DNA of 64,000 nucleotides from Roseobacter sp. MED193 (GCF_000152965.1 NZ_CH902583.1:98987-162986); one strand, 5' to 3'. Shown: positions 33,959 to 43,452, counted from the first letter of the stretch. Numbers and translations are program-made. The notes: a model not told the origin generated them from the letters alone.

Positions 33959-35263
33959 TCAGGCGAGCATCACCATGGGGTTTTCCAGGTTCTCGACAAT
34001 GGCCTGCAGCAGTTGTGCCCCCAATGCACCATCGATGACCCGGTGATCCACGGACATGGTGACAGACATTACCGTCGCCACTTTCAGCTCGCCATCCGCG
34101 CCAACAACTGGTTTTTTGGCCCCTGCACCCACGGCCAGAATACCGGCATGGGGAGGGTTCACGATGGCATCAAAATTGTCGATGCCAAACATACCGAGGT
34201 TGGAGATTGCAAAGCTGCCGCCCTGATATTCATGGGGGGCCAGCTTGCGATCCCGCGCGCGGGAGGCCAGATCCTTCATCTCGCCGGACAGCGCCGAGAG
34301 GGACTTCAACTCACTGTCCTGCAGGACCGGGGTGAATAATCCCCCCTCAATCGCGACGGCCACGGCCACATCTGAGGCTTTCATCTTCAACACGCGGTCC
34401 CCAGCCCAGACAGCATTGGCATCTGGTACAGCCTGCAGCGCCAGGGCCACGGCTTTGATGATGAAGTCATTGACCGAGAGCTTGACGCCACGCCCTTCGA
34501 GTTGCTTGTTCAACTGCGAGCGGAACTTCAGCAGTGCATCCAGCTGGATATCGCGGCGCAGGTAGAAGTGCGGCACTGTCTGCTTGGCCTCGGTCAAGCG
34601 GGCGGCGATGGTCTTGCGCATGCCGTCCAGAGTGACCTCCTCGTAGGCGCGCCCTTCATACATGCGGGCCACCTGATCGGAAGAGGGGCCTGCCGGGGCA
34701 GGGGCCGCCGCTGCTGGGGCTGAAGCCGCGGCAGGCGCTGCTGCGGCTTTGGGTGCGGCAGTTGCGCTCTCGACATCTGCTTTGACGATCCGCCCGCGTG
34801 GGCCCGAGCCGGTAATGCCGCCCAGGTCCAGGCCTTTGTCGGCCGCGATACGCCGCGCCAGAGGTGAAGCAAAAATGCGGGATCCATCCGCCGCGGCGGG
34901 AGGGGCTGGGGCTGGGGTGGCGGCAGGTGCAGCCGTCTCGGCGGCAAGAGGCGCCACCTCGGCAGCTGCGGCTGCAGGGGCAGCCGGCGCCGCGCTGGCA
35001 CCGATGTCATCGACACTCTCACCGTCTTCGAGCAGGACTGCGATGGCAGTATTGACTTTGACCCCTTCGCTGCCCTCAGCGATCAGGATTTTGCCAACAA
35101 CACCTTCGTCCACGGCTTCGAATTCCATGGTGGCCTTATCGGTTTCGATTTCAGCGATCAGATCACCGGATTGGATGGTATCGCCTTCCTTGACCAACCA
35201 TTTGGCCAGGGTGCCTTCTTCCATTGTCGGGGAGAGGGCGGGCATGAGGACTTCGATGGGCAT
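33959..35263 (-). CDS. pdhC: Pyruvate dehydrogenase E2, dihydrolipoamide acetyltransferase
   Basis: Core of the pyruvate dehydrogenase complex, moving the acetyl group from lipoamide to CoA. The 434-residue protein has one lipoyl domain (residues 1-80, lipoyl-Lys in [12 protein letters not shown]), an Ala/Pro linker, the E1/E3-binding domain at about 130-165 ([20 protein letters not shown]), a second linker, and the catalytic domain ending in the [14 protein letters not shown] motif with the active His. Last gene of the pdhA-pdhB-(unknown)-pdhC operon. Confidence 0.97.
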   Translation of the reverse strand: MPIEVLMPALSPTMEEGTLAKWLVKEGDTIQSGDLIAEIETDKATMEFEAVDEGVVGKILIAEGSEGVKVNTAIAVLLEDGESVDDIGASAAPAAPAAAAAEVAPLAAETAAPAATPAPAPPAAADGSRIFASPLARRIAADKGLDLGGITGSGPRGRIVKADVESATAAPKAAAAPAAASAPAAAAPAPAGPSSDQVARMYEGRAYEEVTLDGMRKTIAARLTEAKQTVPHFYLRRDIQLDALLKFRSQLNKQLEGRGVKLSVNDFIIKAVALALQAVPDANAVWAGDRVLKMKASDVAVAVAIEGGLFTPVLQDSELKSLSALSGEMKDLASRARDRKLAPHEYQGGSFAISNLGMFGIDNFDAIVNPPHAGILAVGAGAKKPVVGADGELKVATVMSVTMSVDHRVIDGALGAQLLQAIVENLENPMVMLA

Positions 35264-35280
35264 CTTTTAGCTTCCCTTAA

Positions 35281-35715
35281 TCATGCCATGTCCGAAGACA
35301 TGTGTTCGATTTCGAATGCTTTGTGCGCCACAAAGGAAAGCTCGTGCTCCCGTAGCGACAAAAGGAATAGTTTATGATCTTTCACCCTGTCGTCGAATGG
35401 TGCAGGCACTCTATCGCGCACGGCACGGATCGTCGGCGCAGTTGCTGACGACCAAAAGAAGCCGTTCGGCATAACCGCGCCATCGTCTTCTGTGTCAACG
35501 CTTTCGCGGGTGATCTGGTCGCCATTTGATCCAAAGACGTCTTCCGACATCGTCAGGCCAATGACATTGGTGAAAGGGAGCGTGAGGCCATCGCCCGCCC
35601 CCGCGCTACGCAGTCGCACGTTCAGAGTTCCGTTCTGGAAGGAATATCCCTCGAGCAAAACGAAACTCCCGTGCTTTGGTGAAAGCGTGAGCTGGGGTTC
35701 GATGGCCTCAAACAT
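35281..35715 (-). CDS. Protein of unknown function inside the PDH operon
   Basis: A 144-residue soluble protein with no signal, no membrane helix and no motif I recognise. It begins MFEAIEPQLTLSPKHGSFVL, which reads as mostly beta strands (LEGYSFQNGTLNVRLRSAG), and has an acidic second half. It starts 3 bases after pdhB and ends 17 bases before pdhC, so it must be co-transcribed and probably co-translated with the PDH subunits. Its base composition looks less G+C-rich than its neighbours, hinting at insertion. A link to PDH assembly or activity is only guilt by position. Confidence 0.7.
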   Translation of the reverse strand: MFEAIEPQLTLSPKHGSFVLLEGYSFQNGTLNVRLRSAGAGDGLTLPFTNVIGLTMSEDVFGSNGDQITRESVDTEDDGAVMPNGFFWSSATAPTIRAVRDRVPAPFDDRVKDHKLFLLSLREHELSFVAHKAFEIEHMSSDMA

Positions 35716-35718
35716 GTC

Positions 35719-37086
35719 TTACCGGTAAGTCACTTGCTTCACAGCGGCGACCACTTCATCGGTGGTGATCAGAGCGTGGCGTTCCAGGTTGGCGGCGTAG
35801 GGCATGGGCACATCCTTGCCGGTGCAGGTGATCACTGGGGCATCCAGATAGTCAAAGGCCTGCTGCATCACCTCAGAGGCGATGTAGCTGCCAACGGAGC
35901 CCTGGGGCCAGCCTTCCTCTACCGTGACCAGACGGTTGGTCTTCATCACCGATTTGATCACAGTGGGCAGATCCATGGGCCGCAGGGTCCGCAGATCGAT
36001 GACTTCAGCATCAATGCCCTCTTCAGCCAGCTTATCCGCGGCCTCTAGGGCGTATTGCATACCGATGCCAAAGGAAACGATGGTGGCATCCTTGCCTTCC
36101 CGCCAGATCCGTGCCTTGCCAAAGGGAACGGTGAAATCGTCCATTTTGGGCACGTCGAAAGAGCGACCATAAAGGATTTCATTTTCCAGAAAGATCACCG
36201 GGTTCGGATCGCGGATCGCGGATTTCAGCAGGCCTTTGGCGTCTGAAGCGGAGTAGGGCATCACAACCTTGAGGCCGGGCACCTGCATGTACCAGGCGGC
36301 ATAGTCCTGGCTGTGCTGTGCACCAACGCGGGCAGCGGCGCCATTGGGGCCACGGAACACCATGGGCGCGCCCATCTGACCGCCTGACATATACAACGTC
36401 TTGGCGGCGGAGTTGATGATATGGTCGATCGCCTGCATGGCAAAGTTGAAGGTCATGAACTCGACAATGGGGTTCAATCCGCCAAAGGCAGCACCAGTGG
36501 CGATGCCGGCAAAGCCGTGCTCGGTGATGGGGGTGTCGATGACTCGCTTCGGGCCAAATTCGTCCAGCAGGCCTTGGCTGATCTTGTAGGCGCCCTGATA
36601 TTCGGCCACCTCTTCGCCCATCAAAAAGACGTTCTCATTGCCACGCATCTCTTCCGCCATGGCGTCACGCAGGGCTTCGCGCACGGTGGTCTTCACCACT
36701 TCCGTGCCCTCTGGCCAATCGGGGCTGTCGTCCACTTCGGGTGCAGCCACAGCCGCGGAAGCAGCGACGGGGGCTGCGGGCGCCGCAGGTGCCCCGGCCG
36801 CCGGCGCTTCACTGCTCGCCGCAGGCGCTGCATCCAGGCTTTCCCCCTCTTCGACGAGGACGGCAATCGGTGTGTTCACTTTCACGCCTTCGCTGCCTTC
36901 GGCGATCAGGATCTTGCCGATCAAGCCTTCATCAACAGCTTCGAACTCCATCGTGGCCTTATCCGTTTCGATCTCGGCCAGAATATCGCCAGAGCTCACA
37001 GTATCGCCTTCCTTTACCAGCCATTTGGCCAGTGTGCCTTCCTCCATGGTTGGCGACAGGGCGGGCATCAGAATTTCAGTTGCCAT
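35719..37086 (-). CDS. pdhB: Pyruvate dehydrogenase E1 beta subunit with lipoyl domain
   Basis: Beta subunit of the thiamine-diphosphate-dependent E1, 455 residues. Unlike the classical 325-residue form it carries an N-terminal lipoyl domain (1-80, [12 protein letters not shown]) and an Ala-rich linker, then the E1-beta body from about 125 ([55 protein letters not shown]) to [20 protein letters not shown]. This fused form is normal in alphaproteobacteria. The lipoyl domain is nearly the same as that of pdhC. 16 bases behind pdhA. Confidence 0.97.
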   Translation of the reverse strand: MATEILMPALSPTMEEGTLAKWLVKEGDTVSSGDILAEIETDKATMEFEAVDEGLIGKILIAEGSEGVKVNTPIAVLVEEGESLDAAPAASSEAPAAGAPAAPAAPVAASAAVAAPEVDDSPDWPEGTEVVKTTVREALRDAMAEEMRGNENVFLMGEEVAEYQGAYKISQGLLDEFGPKRVIDTPITEHGFAGIATGAAFGGLNPIVEFMTFNFAMQAIDHIINSAAKTLYMSGGQMGAPMVFRGPNGAAARVGAQHSQDYAAWYMQVPGLKVVMPYSASDAKGLLKSAIRDPNPVIFLENEILYGRSFDVPKMDDFTVPFGKARIWREGKDATIVSFGIGMQYALEAADKLAEEGIDAEVIDLRTLRPMDLPTVIKSVMKTNRLVTVEEGWPQGSVGSYIASEVMQQAFDYLDAPVITCTGKDVPMPYAANLERHALITTDEVVAAVKQVTYR

Positions 37087-37102
37087 ATCTTATCTCTTCC
37101 CC

Positions 37103-38092
37103 TCAGGCGTAGATGTCGGTCCAGAGCTCTTCGAGCGCTGGTTCCGGGCTGGTGCGGGCAAATTCAGCGGATTGATTCACCACCTCTTTGATCTCTTTGT
37201 CGATCGCTTTCAGATCGTCTTCGGTGGCATGTTTGCCTGTGAGCAACATATCGCGCACCTGTTCGATTGGGTCACGTTCGCTGCGCATCTTTTGCACCTC
37301 TTCACGGGTGCGGTACTTGGCCGGATCCGACATCGAATGGCCCCGGTAGCGATAGGTTTTGACCTCAAGAATATAAGGCCCTTTTCCTGCTCTGCAGTGG
37401 GCTGTGGCGCGCTCACTTGCTGCCTTGACGGCCAAAACGTCCATACCGTCAACCGCTTCTCCGGGGATGCCAAAGGCCTCGCCGCGCGTATAGATATCCG
37501 GGGTCGAGGTCGAGCGAGCCTGGGCTGTACCCATGGCGTATTGGTTGTTCTCGATGACAAAGATCACCGGCAGATCCCAGATCGCCGCCATGTTGAAGGT
37601 CTCATAGACCTGGCCCTGGTTGGCTGCACCATCACCAAAATAGGTGAAGGTCACGCGGCCATTGCCCTTATATTTGTCAGAGAAGGCCAGACCAGCGCCC
37701 AGCGGCACCTGAGCCCCAACGATACCATGGCCACCGTAGAAATGTTTCTCTTTTGAGAACATATGCATAGAGCCGCCTTTGCCTTTTGACAGGCCACCTT
37801 CGCGTCCTGTTAGCTCAGCCATGACACCGTCTGCATCCATGCCGCAGGCCAACATATGACCGTGATCGCGATAAGAGGTAATGCGCTTGTCGCCTTCCTC
37901 CGCAGCGGCCTCCAGACCGACAACGACCGCTTCCTGGCCGATGTAGAGGTGACAAAAGCCCCCAATCAAACCCATACCATAAAGCTGACCGGCCTTTTCC
38001 TCGAATCGTCGGATCAACAACATGTCGCGGTAGAATTTGGTCAGTTCCTCGGCAGAAACATTTGGTTTCTTTGTGCTTTTTCTAGCTGCCAT
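37103..38092 (-). CDS. pdhA: Pyruvate dehydrogenase E1 alpha subunit
   Basis: Alpha subunit of E1, which decarboxylates pyruvate with thiamine diphosphate. The 329-residue protein shows FYRDMLLIRRFEEKAGQLYG, GGFCHLYIGQEAVVVGLEAA, the ThDP/Mg site GDGAANQGQVYETFNMAAIW and FVIENNQYAMGTAQARST, and the YRYRGHSMSDPAKYRTREEV loop. First gene of the PDH operon; AAGGGGGAG ribosome site. The inverted repeat at 38120-38137 lies 27 bases upstream of the start. Confidence 0.97.
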   Translation of the reverse strand: MAARKSTKKPNVSAEELTKFYRDMLLIRRFEEKAGQLYGMGLIGGFCHLYIGQEAVVVGLEAAAEEGDKRITSYRDHGHMLACGMDADGVMAELTGREGGLSKGKGGSMHMFSKEKHFYGGHGIVGAQVPLGAGLAFSDKYKGNGRVTFTYFGDGAANQGQVYETFNMAAIWDLPVIFVIENNQYAMGTAQARSTSTPDIYTRGEAFGIPGEAVDGMDVLAVKAASERATAHCRAGKGPYILEVKTYRYRGHSMSDPAKYRTREEVQKMRSERDPIEQVRDMLLTGKHATEDDLKAIDKEIKEVVNQSAEFARTSPEPALEELWTDIYA

Positions 38093-38119
38093 CGGTGCGG
38101 GCTCCCCCTTGAGGCTAGA

Positions 38120-38137
38120 TAGTTTAGTGTTAAACTA
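38120..38137. promoter_or_regulatory. 7-4-7 inverted repeat upstream of pdhA (candidate operator)
   Basis: TAGTTTA-GTGT-TAAACTA, a perfect repeat 27 bases upstream of the pdhA start. A near-copy (15 of 18 bases the same when read toward the gene) stands 32 bases upstream of lpdA at 56269-56286. Both look like binding sites of the same regulator. The other parts of the 38093-38335 gap show no gene. Confidence 0.6.
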
Positions 38138-38335
38138 ATTCATAGTTGAATTTGGCGCGGCTGGCGAGACTTTTTGTGACTTCAGGTCATTTCACCGCAG
38201 ATTGGGCGCAGATCGCGGCAAAGATGCCGTGCAAGCAGGCCCGCTCGTACAGGGATTTTCTATCGTTGCATGAGGATCAAACCTGTTCAACAGCCCAGTA
38301 GATTAGCTGTGCCACAGGAGAGGTGCAAAAAGGGT

Positions 38336-38635
38336 TTATCGGATGACGATTTCGTCAGCGCGCAACAGGCCAAGAACCGAACGGGCCTGTTCATCCAGCA
38401 GATCAAGATCCAGGTAATCATCGGAGAGGCGGTGGGTGAGATTTTCGATCTCGGCGATCTCAACCTTCAAACGATCAAGATCCAGACGAAGCTCATCGGC
38501 TTCTGCCTGGATCTCAACCCGTCTGAACAACCCGAAATCACCCTGAACCGCCGCGAAGGTAAAATATGCGCCCAGCGCAAATGCGACGACGAAAAAGGTA
38601 AACGAACCTAGGGAAGGCCTGTTGCTTCGGGTCAA
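38336..38635 (-). CDS. ftsB: FtsB/DivIC-family septum formation protein
   Basis: Single-pass division protein of 99 residues that would join FtsL and FtsQ at the septum. After a short cytoplasmic part comes one membrane helix (about 11-30, FFVVAFALGAYFTFAAVQG), then a coiled coil with heptads (EIQAEADELRLDLDRLKVEI, about 41-60) and the conserved end LDLDLLDEQARSVLGLL. Related proteins begin at this place, so the TTG start at 38635 is accepted although no strong ribosome site is seen. In many bacteria ftsB lies beside glycolysis genes (eno); here pgk and pdhA are the neighbours. Confidence 0.82.
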   Translation of the reverse strand: MTRSNRPSLGSFTFFVVAFALGAYFTFAAVQGDFGLFRRVEIQAEADELRLDLDRLKVEIAEIENLTHRLSDDYLDLDLLDEQARSVLGLLRADEIVIR

Positions 38636-38764
38636 TGGAAGTGCCTGTATGTTTACTGCTCAAGTCTGCTAGCGGGCCAGTTGTTCCAGCCTCTGACCCT
38701 GTTATGGCACAAGTGATTCGCTTTGTGAATCCCCTTTTGTCTCCAAGGGGATAGAATTTTTCCT

Positions 38765-38780
38765 GTTAACACTTTGTTAG
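38765..38780 (-). promoter_or_regulatory. CtrA-like half-perfect site upstream of ftsB-like gene
   Basis: On the minus strand CTAA-N7-TTAAC: one half fits the CtrA consensus, the other has one mismatch. It stands about 130 bases upstream of the ftsB-like start. Weak evidence. Confidence 0.25.
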
Positions 38781-38822
38781 GAAATTTTCGCGCGCGAGCA
38801 GAGGGATAGCCCCAAGAAAAGA

Positions 38823-38857
38823 ACCGCCGACCAAAGAAGATCTCTGATCGGCGGCGT
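38823..38857 (-). terminator. Terminator of pgk
   Basis: CCGCCGA.C/G.TCGGCGG stem about 50 bases after the pgk stop, with T-rich sequence on both sides, so it can act in either direction. Confidence 0.7.
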
Positions 38858-38908
38858 GGTTTTTGGTCCCGTATATGTGGCAGAGGCTCAGCAACGAGCC
38901 CGGAGAAC

Positions 38909-40099
38909 TCAGCTTTCCAGCGCGGCAACACCAGGCAGAGTCTTGCCTTCCATCCATTCCAGAAAGGCACCGCCCGCTGTGGAGATATAAGTGAAGTCCC
39001 CAGCCGCACCAGAAGCATTCAGGGCAGCGACGGTATCGCCTCCTCCTGCAACAGCGATGAGCTGGCCTGCACGGGCCAGGGCGGCGGCTTTGAGAGCGGC
39101 TGCATTGGTGGCCGCATCAAAGGGCTCGAATTCAAACGCGCCAAGCGGCCCATTCCAGATCAGGGTTTTGCTCTGTTCAAAGATTTCATTGATCACTTTC
39201 ACGCTCTCCGGACCTGCGTCTAGGATCATGCTATTGTCTGGGCATTGATCTGTTGGCAGGACTTGATGCGGCGCGTGGGATTCAAATTTTTCTGTGACGA
39301 CGACGTCGCTGGGCAGTATGATCTTGCAGCCCGTGCTTTCGGCCTTGGCCATGATCTTGGCCGCAGTATCTTTCATCAGCCGTTCTGCCAGAGAGACGCC
39401 CACCGATAGGCCTTTCGCCACCAGGAAGGTATTGGCCATACCGCCGCCGATGATCAGGTAATCTACCTTCTCCACCAGATTGCCCAAGAGCTCCAGCTTG
39501 GTAGAAACCTTGGCGCCGCCGACAACGGCCGTTACGGGGCGTTTAGGGGCGCCAAGGGCGCTTTCCAAGGCCTGAAGTTCGGCCTGCATCAGGCGGCCGG
39601 CACAGGCGGGGAGCAGGCGTGCCAGGGCCTCGGTGGAGCTATGGGCGCGATGGGCCGCAGAAAAGGCGTCATTACAGTAAACGTCGCCCAGCTCAGCCAT
39701 GCCGGCGGCCAGAACCGGATCGTTCTTGGTTTCGGCCGCGTGGAAGCGGGTGTTCTCCAGCAGCAGCACTTCGCCGGGTTGCAGGGCGCTTGCGGCCTCC
39801 TTGGCGCCTTCGCCTACGCAATCGGCAGCAAAGCGCACAGGGGTTTCAAAGGCGCGCTCCAGCGTCGGGACCAACTGGTTCAGCGACAGGTTCTCGCGGC
39901 GTTCCCCGCCAGGACGGCCAAAATGCGCCAGCAGGATCGGGCGGCCTCCGGCGGCCAGGATGTCGCGTACGGTGGGGGCAATGCGACGGATCCGAGTGGA
40001 ATCGGTGACCACACCGTCGACAAGCGGTACGTTGATGTCCACACGCACCAGGACGCGTTTGCCTTTGAGATCCATGTCGTCGAGTGTTTTCCAGCCCAT
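38909..40099 (-). CDS. pgk: Phosphoglycerate kinase
   Basis: Glycolytic enzyme that moves phosphate between 1,3-bisphosphoglycerate and ADP. The 396-residue protein has the signature [15 protein letters not shown] (about 15-29), [11 protein letters not shown], the substrate basic patch ([12 protein letters not shown]), [20 protein letters not shown], and the nucleotide site [15 protein letters not shown] and [12 protein letters not shown]. Appears to be a one-gene unit upstream of the ftsB-like gene, separated by a terminator. Confidence 0.97.
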   Translation of the reverse strand: MGWKTLDDMDLKGKRVLVRVDINVPLVDGVVTDSTRIRRIAPTVRDILAAGGRPILLAHFGRPGGERRENLSLNQLVPTLERAFETPVRFAADCVGEGAKEAASALQPGEVLLLENTRFHAAETKNDPVLAAGMAELGDVYCNDAFSAAHRAHSSTEALARLLPACAGRLMQAELQALESALGAPKRPVTAVVGGAKVSTKLELLGNLVEKVDYLIIGGGMANTFLVAKGLSVGVSLAERLMKDTAAKIMAKAESTGCKIILPSDVVVTEKFESHAPHQVLPTDQCPDNSMILDAGPESVKVINEIFEQSKTLIWNGPLGAFEFEPFDAATNAAALKAAALARAGQLIAVAGGGDTVAALNASGAAGDFTYISTAGGAFLEWMEGKTLPGVAALES

Positions 40100-40236
40100 C
40101 AGAGGCTCCTCTGTGCAAATATCGCAGGTAATTACGCTGTTCTTTCAGCGCTTTTTAGCCATCAGTCAATGCTCCCTTGGCAATTGCGAGCGCTACCCTT
40201 AACTATCGTTGCAAATTTTGCAGACAGGAGGGCCTC

Positions 40237-40743
40237 ATGGCCGAGTACAAAGATCCAGAAAACACCGTCATCATCGAGCTGAAAGATGGCAATGTTGTCA
40301 TCGAGCTGCTGGCCGATGTGGCCCCTAAACATGCTGAGCGCATGAAAGAGCTGGCACGCGGCGGTGAATACGACAACGTCTGCTTCCACCGTGTAATCGA
40401 CGGCTTTATGGCGCAGACCGGTGATGTGGCCAATGGCGACATGGAAGACGGGTTCAACCTACGCTCAGCCGGCACCGGTGGCTCCAGCCTGCCCAACCTG
40501 CCTGCTGAATTCTCCAGCCTGCCACATGATCGCGGCACCCTGGGTGCTGCGCGCTCTGCCAACCCGGATTCGGCCAACTCGCAGTTCTTTATCAACTTCA
40601 ACGACAACCACTTCCTGAACGGTCAGTACACCGTCTATGGTCGCGTCATTGAAGGCATGGAGCACGTCGACGCAATCACCCGTGGCGAGCCCCCTGCGAG
40701 CCCCGACCGCATGATCAGCGTCAAGGTGGCCGCAGATGTTTAA
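40237..40743 (+). CDS. ppiB: Cytoplasmic peptidyl-prolyl cis-trans isomerase, cyclophilin type
   Basis: Cyclophilin that speeds proline isomerisation in folding proteins. At 168 residues without a signal it is the cytoplasmic form. Motifs include APKHAERMKELARGGEYD, the active-site FHRVIDGFMAQTGD (Arg near 48) and ANPDSANSQFFINFNDN. ATG at 40237 has CAGGAGG upstream; a longer frame from 40177 would pass through that site. It overlaps the next cyclophilin gene by 8 bases. Confidence 0.94.
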   Translation: MAEYKDPENTVIIELKDGNVVIELLADVAPKHAERMKELARGGEYDNVCFHRVIDGFMAQTGDVANGDMEDGFNLRSAGTGGSSLPNLPAEFSSLPHDRGTLGAARSANPDSANSQFFINFNDNHFLNGQYTVYGRVIEGMEHVDAITRGEPPASPDRMISVKVAADV

Positions 40744-41281
40744 GCTCGCAGCCGCATTTTCCCTGCTGGCCAGCTCTACGCTGGCTGCGGGTCTGGAAAT
40801 TCAGATCGAAGGCGAGGCCAATGGCACCGTCAAAATCGATCTGTTTGAGGATCTGGCACCTAAACACGTGGAACAGATCACGGCCTTGGCGGCAGAAGGC
40901 AAATATGACGGGGTGGTTTTCCACCGCGTGATCGAAGACTTCATGGCGCAGACTGGCGATGTTCAGTATGGGCTGATGGGCGGCGACATGAGCCGTGCCG
41001 GCATGGGCGGATCTGAGCTTTCCGACCTGCCTGCCGAATTCTCTGAGCACCCCTTTGATCGTGGTGTCGTTGGCATGGCGCGCTCATCCAATCCGAATAG
41101 CGCCAATTCCCAGTTCTTCATCATGTTCAAGCCAGGGCATTTCCTCAACGGGCAATACACTGTTGTGGGTGAGGTCACCGAAGGCATGGATGTTGTTGAC
41201 GCGATCAAGTTGGGCACTGGCGGTAATGGCTCTGTAGTGGGCAAGCCCGACATGATGAGCAAAGTCACCGTTACTGACTAA
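40736..41281 (+). CDS. Periplasmic cyclophilin-type peptidyl-prolyl isomerase
   Basis: Second cyclophilin, 181 residues, with a Sec signal (MFKLAAAFSLLASSTLAAG, cleavage about 18) and the same core as the gene before it: APKHVEQITALAAEGKYDGV, VFHRVIEDFMAQTGD, NPNSANSQFFIMFKPGHFLN. It would act in the periplasm on outer-membrane or secreted proteins. The 8-base overlap with ppiB shows a two-gene operon born from duplication, with the products sent to different compartments. Confidence 0.93.
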   Translation: MFKLAAAFSLLASSTLAAGLEIQIEGEANGTVKIDLFEDLAPKHVEQITALAAEGKYDGVVFHRVIEDFMAQTGDVQYGLMGGDMSRAGMGGSELSDLPAEFSEHPFDRGVVGMARSSNPNSANSQFFIMFKPGHFLNGQYTVVGEVTEGMDVVDAIKLGTGGNGSVVGKPDMMSKVTVTD

Positions 41282-41288
41282 ACTCAGA

Positions 41289-41315
41289 TTTCCCCAGCGG
41301 TTTTTGCTGGGGAGA
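41289..41315. terminator. Stem-loop between convergent cyclophilin and TerB-like genes
   Basis: TCCCCAGC, loop GGTTTTT, GCTGGGGA. The stem is strong but the following T-run is poor. It could serve either gene. Confidence 0.5.
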
Positions 41316-41324
41316 TTTGACATA

Positions 41325-41855
41325 TCAGCGAATTTTCAAACCGTGCTGGACATCCTCCAGCGCGGTTTTTTGCGACTGACTGAGCGTGCCATTTCCGTAT
41401 TTGACGATGGATTGGATAAGACTGACCAGCGTATTGAAATGGGTTTGTTCGCTTAGTTTGTAGAGACGTCTGCTCAAACGCGATATGGCCTGCTGTGCCC
41501 CACCGCATTCCCCCATGATCCAACGTCCCAGCAAGACCAGCTCTTCGGCTTCTTCGTGGGGAATTTTCAGCTCTTCGCGCAGGCCCCGTATCAGGGCTTC
41601 TTTTTGTTCGGCGGTTGGAAAGTCGTCGAGTTCCAGGAAGCTGGCACCCAGCGCCGCGAGTGCGATTTTTGGGTCGTCAATGGTTTCCGCTGGGTGCAGG
41701 TTGTTTCGGCGGCGAAACCCGAACCTCCGGGCGGCGAGGCGGATATCATTTGCGACATCAAGCAGTTCGTGCCCCATCTCCGCTGCGTTTCGTGCCCGCT
41801 GGATCCAAAAATATGCGGCAGCGATGACCGCGACGGCGCCAAGAATAAATGGCAT
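41325..41855 (-). CDS. Membrane-anchored protein with TerB-like helical domain
   Basis: A 176-residue protein with one N-terminal membrane helix (about 2-19, PFILGAVAVIAAAYFWIQ) and a helical cytoplasmic part. The segment from about 62 (DPKIALAALGASFLELDD, then EEAEELVLLGRWIMGECG and LIQSIVKYGNGTLSQ) has the look of a TerB/DUF-type all-helical domain, but no metal-binding acid pairs are certain. ATG at 41855 starts at the helix; an in-frame start at 41915 is not supported. Function unknown. Confidence 0.6.
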   Translation of the reverse strand: MPFILGAVAVIAAAYFWIQRARNAAEMGHELLDVANDIRLAARRFGFRRRNNLHPAETIDDPKIALAALGASFLELDDFPTAEQKEALIRGLREELKIPHEEAEELVLLGRWIMGECGGAQQAISRLSRRLYKLSEQTHFNTLVSLIQSIVKYGNGTLSQSQKTALEDVQHGLKIR

Positions 41856-41932
41856 GTAGTGCTCCAAATTGATTCTATCAATAGGTGAATATTGTACACC
41901 TTTGAGCCGTGTCATGGATAGGCTGTGAAGGT

Positions 41933-41964
41933 AAAAAGCCGCACCAAGCAGGCTTGGCGCGGCT
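41933..41964 (-). terminator. Terminator of the RTX protein gene
   Basis: On the minus strand a near-perfect AGCCGC-CCAAGC/GCTTGG-GCGGCT hairpin followed by five T, about 60 bases after the stop at 42022. Confidence 0.8.
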
Positions 41965-42021
41965 GAAGCATGATCTAGCCCAAAACGCAGCTGTCAGGAC
42001 CGCGACCTGGGTCGAAACGAC

Positions 42022-43257
42022 CTAGAACAGGAAGTTATCCGCGTCTTGAATCTCTGCCAGTGTCACGTTTTCGACCAGGATCGTCACATCGGAGAAGGAC
42101 ACCAATACGTCATCGCCCTGCTGCGCAAAATCCAGCTGGCCAAACCAAGAGGCCCCGCGACCGATGACGATTTTGTCCTGGCCGATTGCAAAGTCCAGAA
42201 TTGTGTCATCCCCATGCCCCCGGTGGAACACAAAGCGATCTGCACCCGCACCACCGTGCAAAATATCGTTGCCGACCTGTCCATTCAGGGTGTCGTGGCC
42301 CTTGCCGCCATAGAGCTGATCCCAGCCGTGGCCACCGATAAGCTCATCGCTGCCACTGCGTCCGAACAAACGATCCGCGCCCAGATCGCCAAACATTGTG
42401 TCCCTGCCAACACCGCCAAGCAAACGGTCATTGCCATTGCCGCCCTTCATCAGATCATCGCCGAGGTCACCGACCAAGAGGTCGCGCCCTGTGCCGCCGA
42501 GCAGGCTGTCATTGCCATCCCCACCAAACAGTTTATCGCTGCCGTGGTTGCCTTGGATGGTGTCATTGCCGCTTTGGCCCCAGAGGGTGTCATTGCCTGA
42601 CATCCCGGCAACCGCATCGTTGCCGCTCCCGGCAAAGATGAAGTCATCTATGACGCCCGATCTAACATTGCCGGTTAAGATGTTTGTACCAGAAGATCCG
42701 CTTTGCACGGAGATGGTTTTATCCTGAAATTCAATAAGTTCAACCGACAGGAGCCGGTCAATGCCATCCGCAGAGTCTACTTGGAGAAAGGATCCCAACA
42801 TAGAAATTTCAGCATCAGCGAATTGATCATCAATAATGACCTTATCAACACCGGTTCCACCGTTAATGGTGTCATTGCCGCTGCCAACGTTGATGGTGTC
42901 ATTCCCGCCATAGGTGAAGTATGTACTGCCGGCCAACATGTTTGAAATAATGCTGTCGTCTCCGGTGAACATTGCACTGGACCCAAGTTTGGAATCCAGT
43001 TCCCAGTACCGCAAGCTGAAATCAGAAATAGTGTATTTTGCAACACCATATTCACTGACGGAAATCGAGTTAACTGTCCAGATTTGATAGTAGCTGGAAG
43101 TAAAGTTCCCTGTCAGCGTCATGGCTGCGCCATTGCTACCAGAGATGACTAAGGTGGTTGCAGACCGATACGTCAGAGTAGGGGAGGCAAAATCTGAGCT
43201 GTTGACAAAGTTAGATGTCCAGTAACCGCTGGGATCATTGATGACAATGTTGGTCAT
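42022..43257 (-). CDS. RTX calcium-binding repeat protein (type I secreted)
   Basis: A 411-residue secreted protein. The N-terminal 95 residues are rich in Ser/Thr/Tyr and of no known family; then come GGNDTINVGSGNDTINGG (about 107-124), an intervening segment, and a long run of GGxGxDxLxG nonapeptides at about 215-345 (for example GGDGNDSLLGGTGRDLLVG), which form calcium-binding beta rolls. The C-terminal end ADNFLF after FSDVTILVENV is typical of type I secretion signals. No ABC/MFP secretion genes are in the window, so it would use a system encoded elsewhere. ATG at 43257 preferred to a TTG at 43284. Confidence 0.88.
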   Translation of the reverse strand: MTNIVINDPSGYWTSNFVNSSDFASPTLTYRSATTLVISGSNGAAMTLTGNFTSSYYQIWTVNSISVSEYGVAKYTISDFSLRYWELDSKLGSSAMFTGDDSIISNMLAGSTYFTYGGNDTINVGSGNDTINGGTGVDKVIIDDQFADAEISMLGSFLQVDSADGIDRLLSVELIEFQDKTISVQSGSSGTNILTGNVRSGVIDDFIFAGSGNDAVAGMSGNDTLWGQSGNDTIQGNHGSDKLFGGDGNDSLLGGTGRDLLVGDLGDDLMKGGNGNDRLLGGVGRDTMFGDLGADRLFGRSGSDELIGGHGWDQLYGGKGHDTLNGQVGNDILHGGAGADRFVFHRGHGDDTILDFAIGQDKIVIGRGASWFGQLDFAQQGDDVLVSFSDVTILVENVTLAEIQDADNFLF

Positions 43258-43375
43258 TTTGAAAATTCCAAAAGTTTGTGTCAAAACGTTAACGTATCAA
43301 TATCATCTTCACCGATGGTGTAAAGGTATGGAAACCCTTCTGGGTTGTTCTCCCCTGGGCGAGAATGGAAGCCAC

Positions 43376-43410
43376 AAAAAAAGGCACCGAAACAGGTTTC
43401 GATGCCTTTT
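43376..43410 (-). terminator. Terminator of the M23-bactofilin operon
   Basis: Minus-strand stem AAAAGGCA-CGAAAC/GTTTCG-TGCCTTTT followed by seven T, 45 bases after the bactofilin stop. Confidence 0.85.
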
Positions 43411-43452
43411 CAAAATTTGACTGTCAATTGGCATGGCCAATCGATCGTTGGC

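Noticed and set aside
36638-37756. Long plus-strand frames opposite pdhB and pdhA
   Set aside because: Ala/Ser/Arg-rich composition typical of antisense frames in high-G+C genes.
42046-42727. Long plus-strand frames over the RTX gene
   Set aside because: They are antisense reflections of the Gly-Asp repeats, with repetitive composition and no ribosome site.
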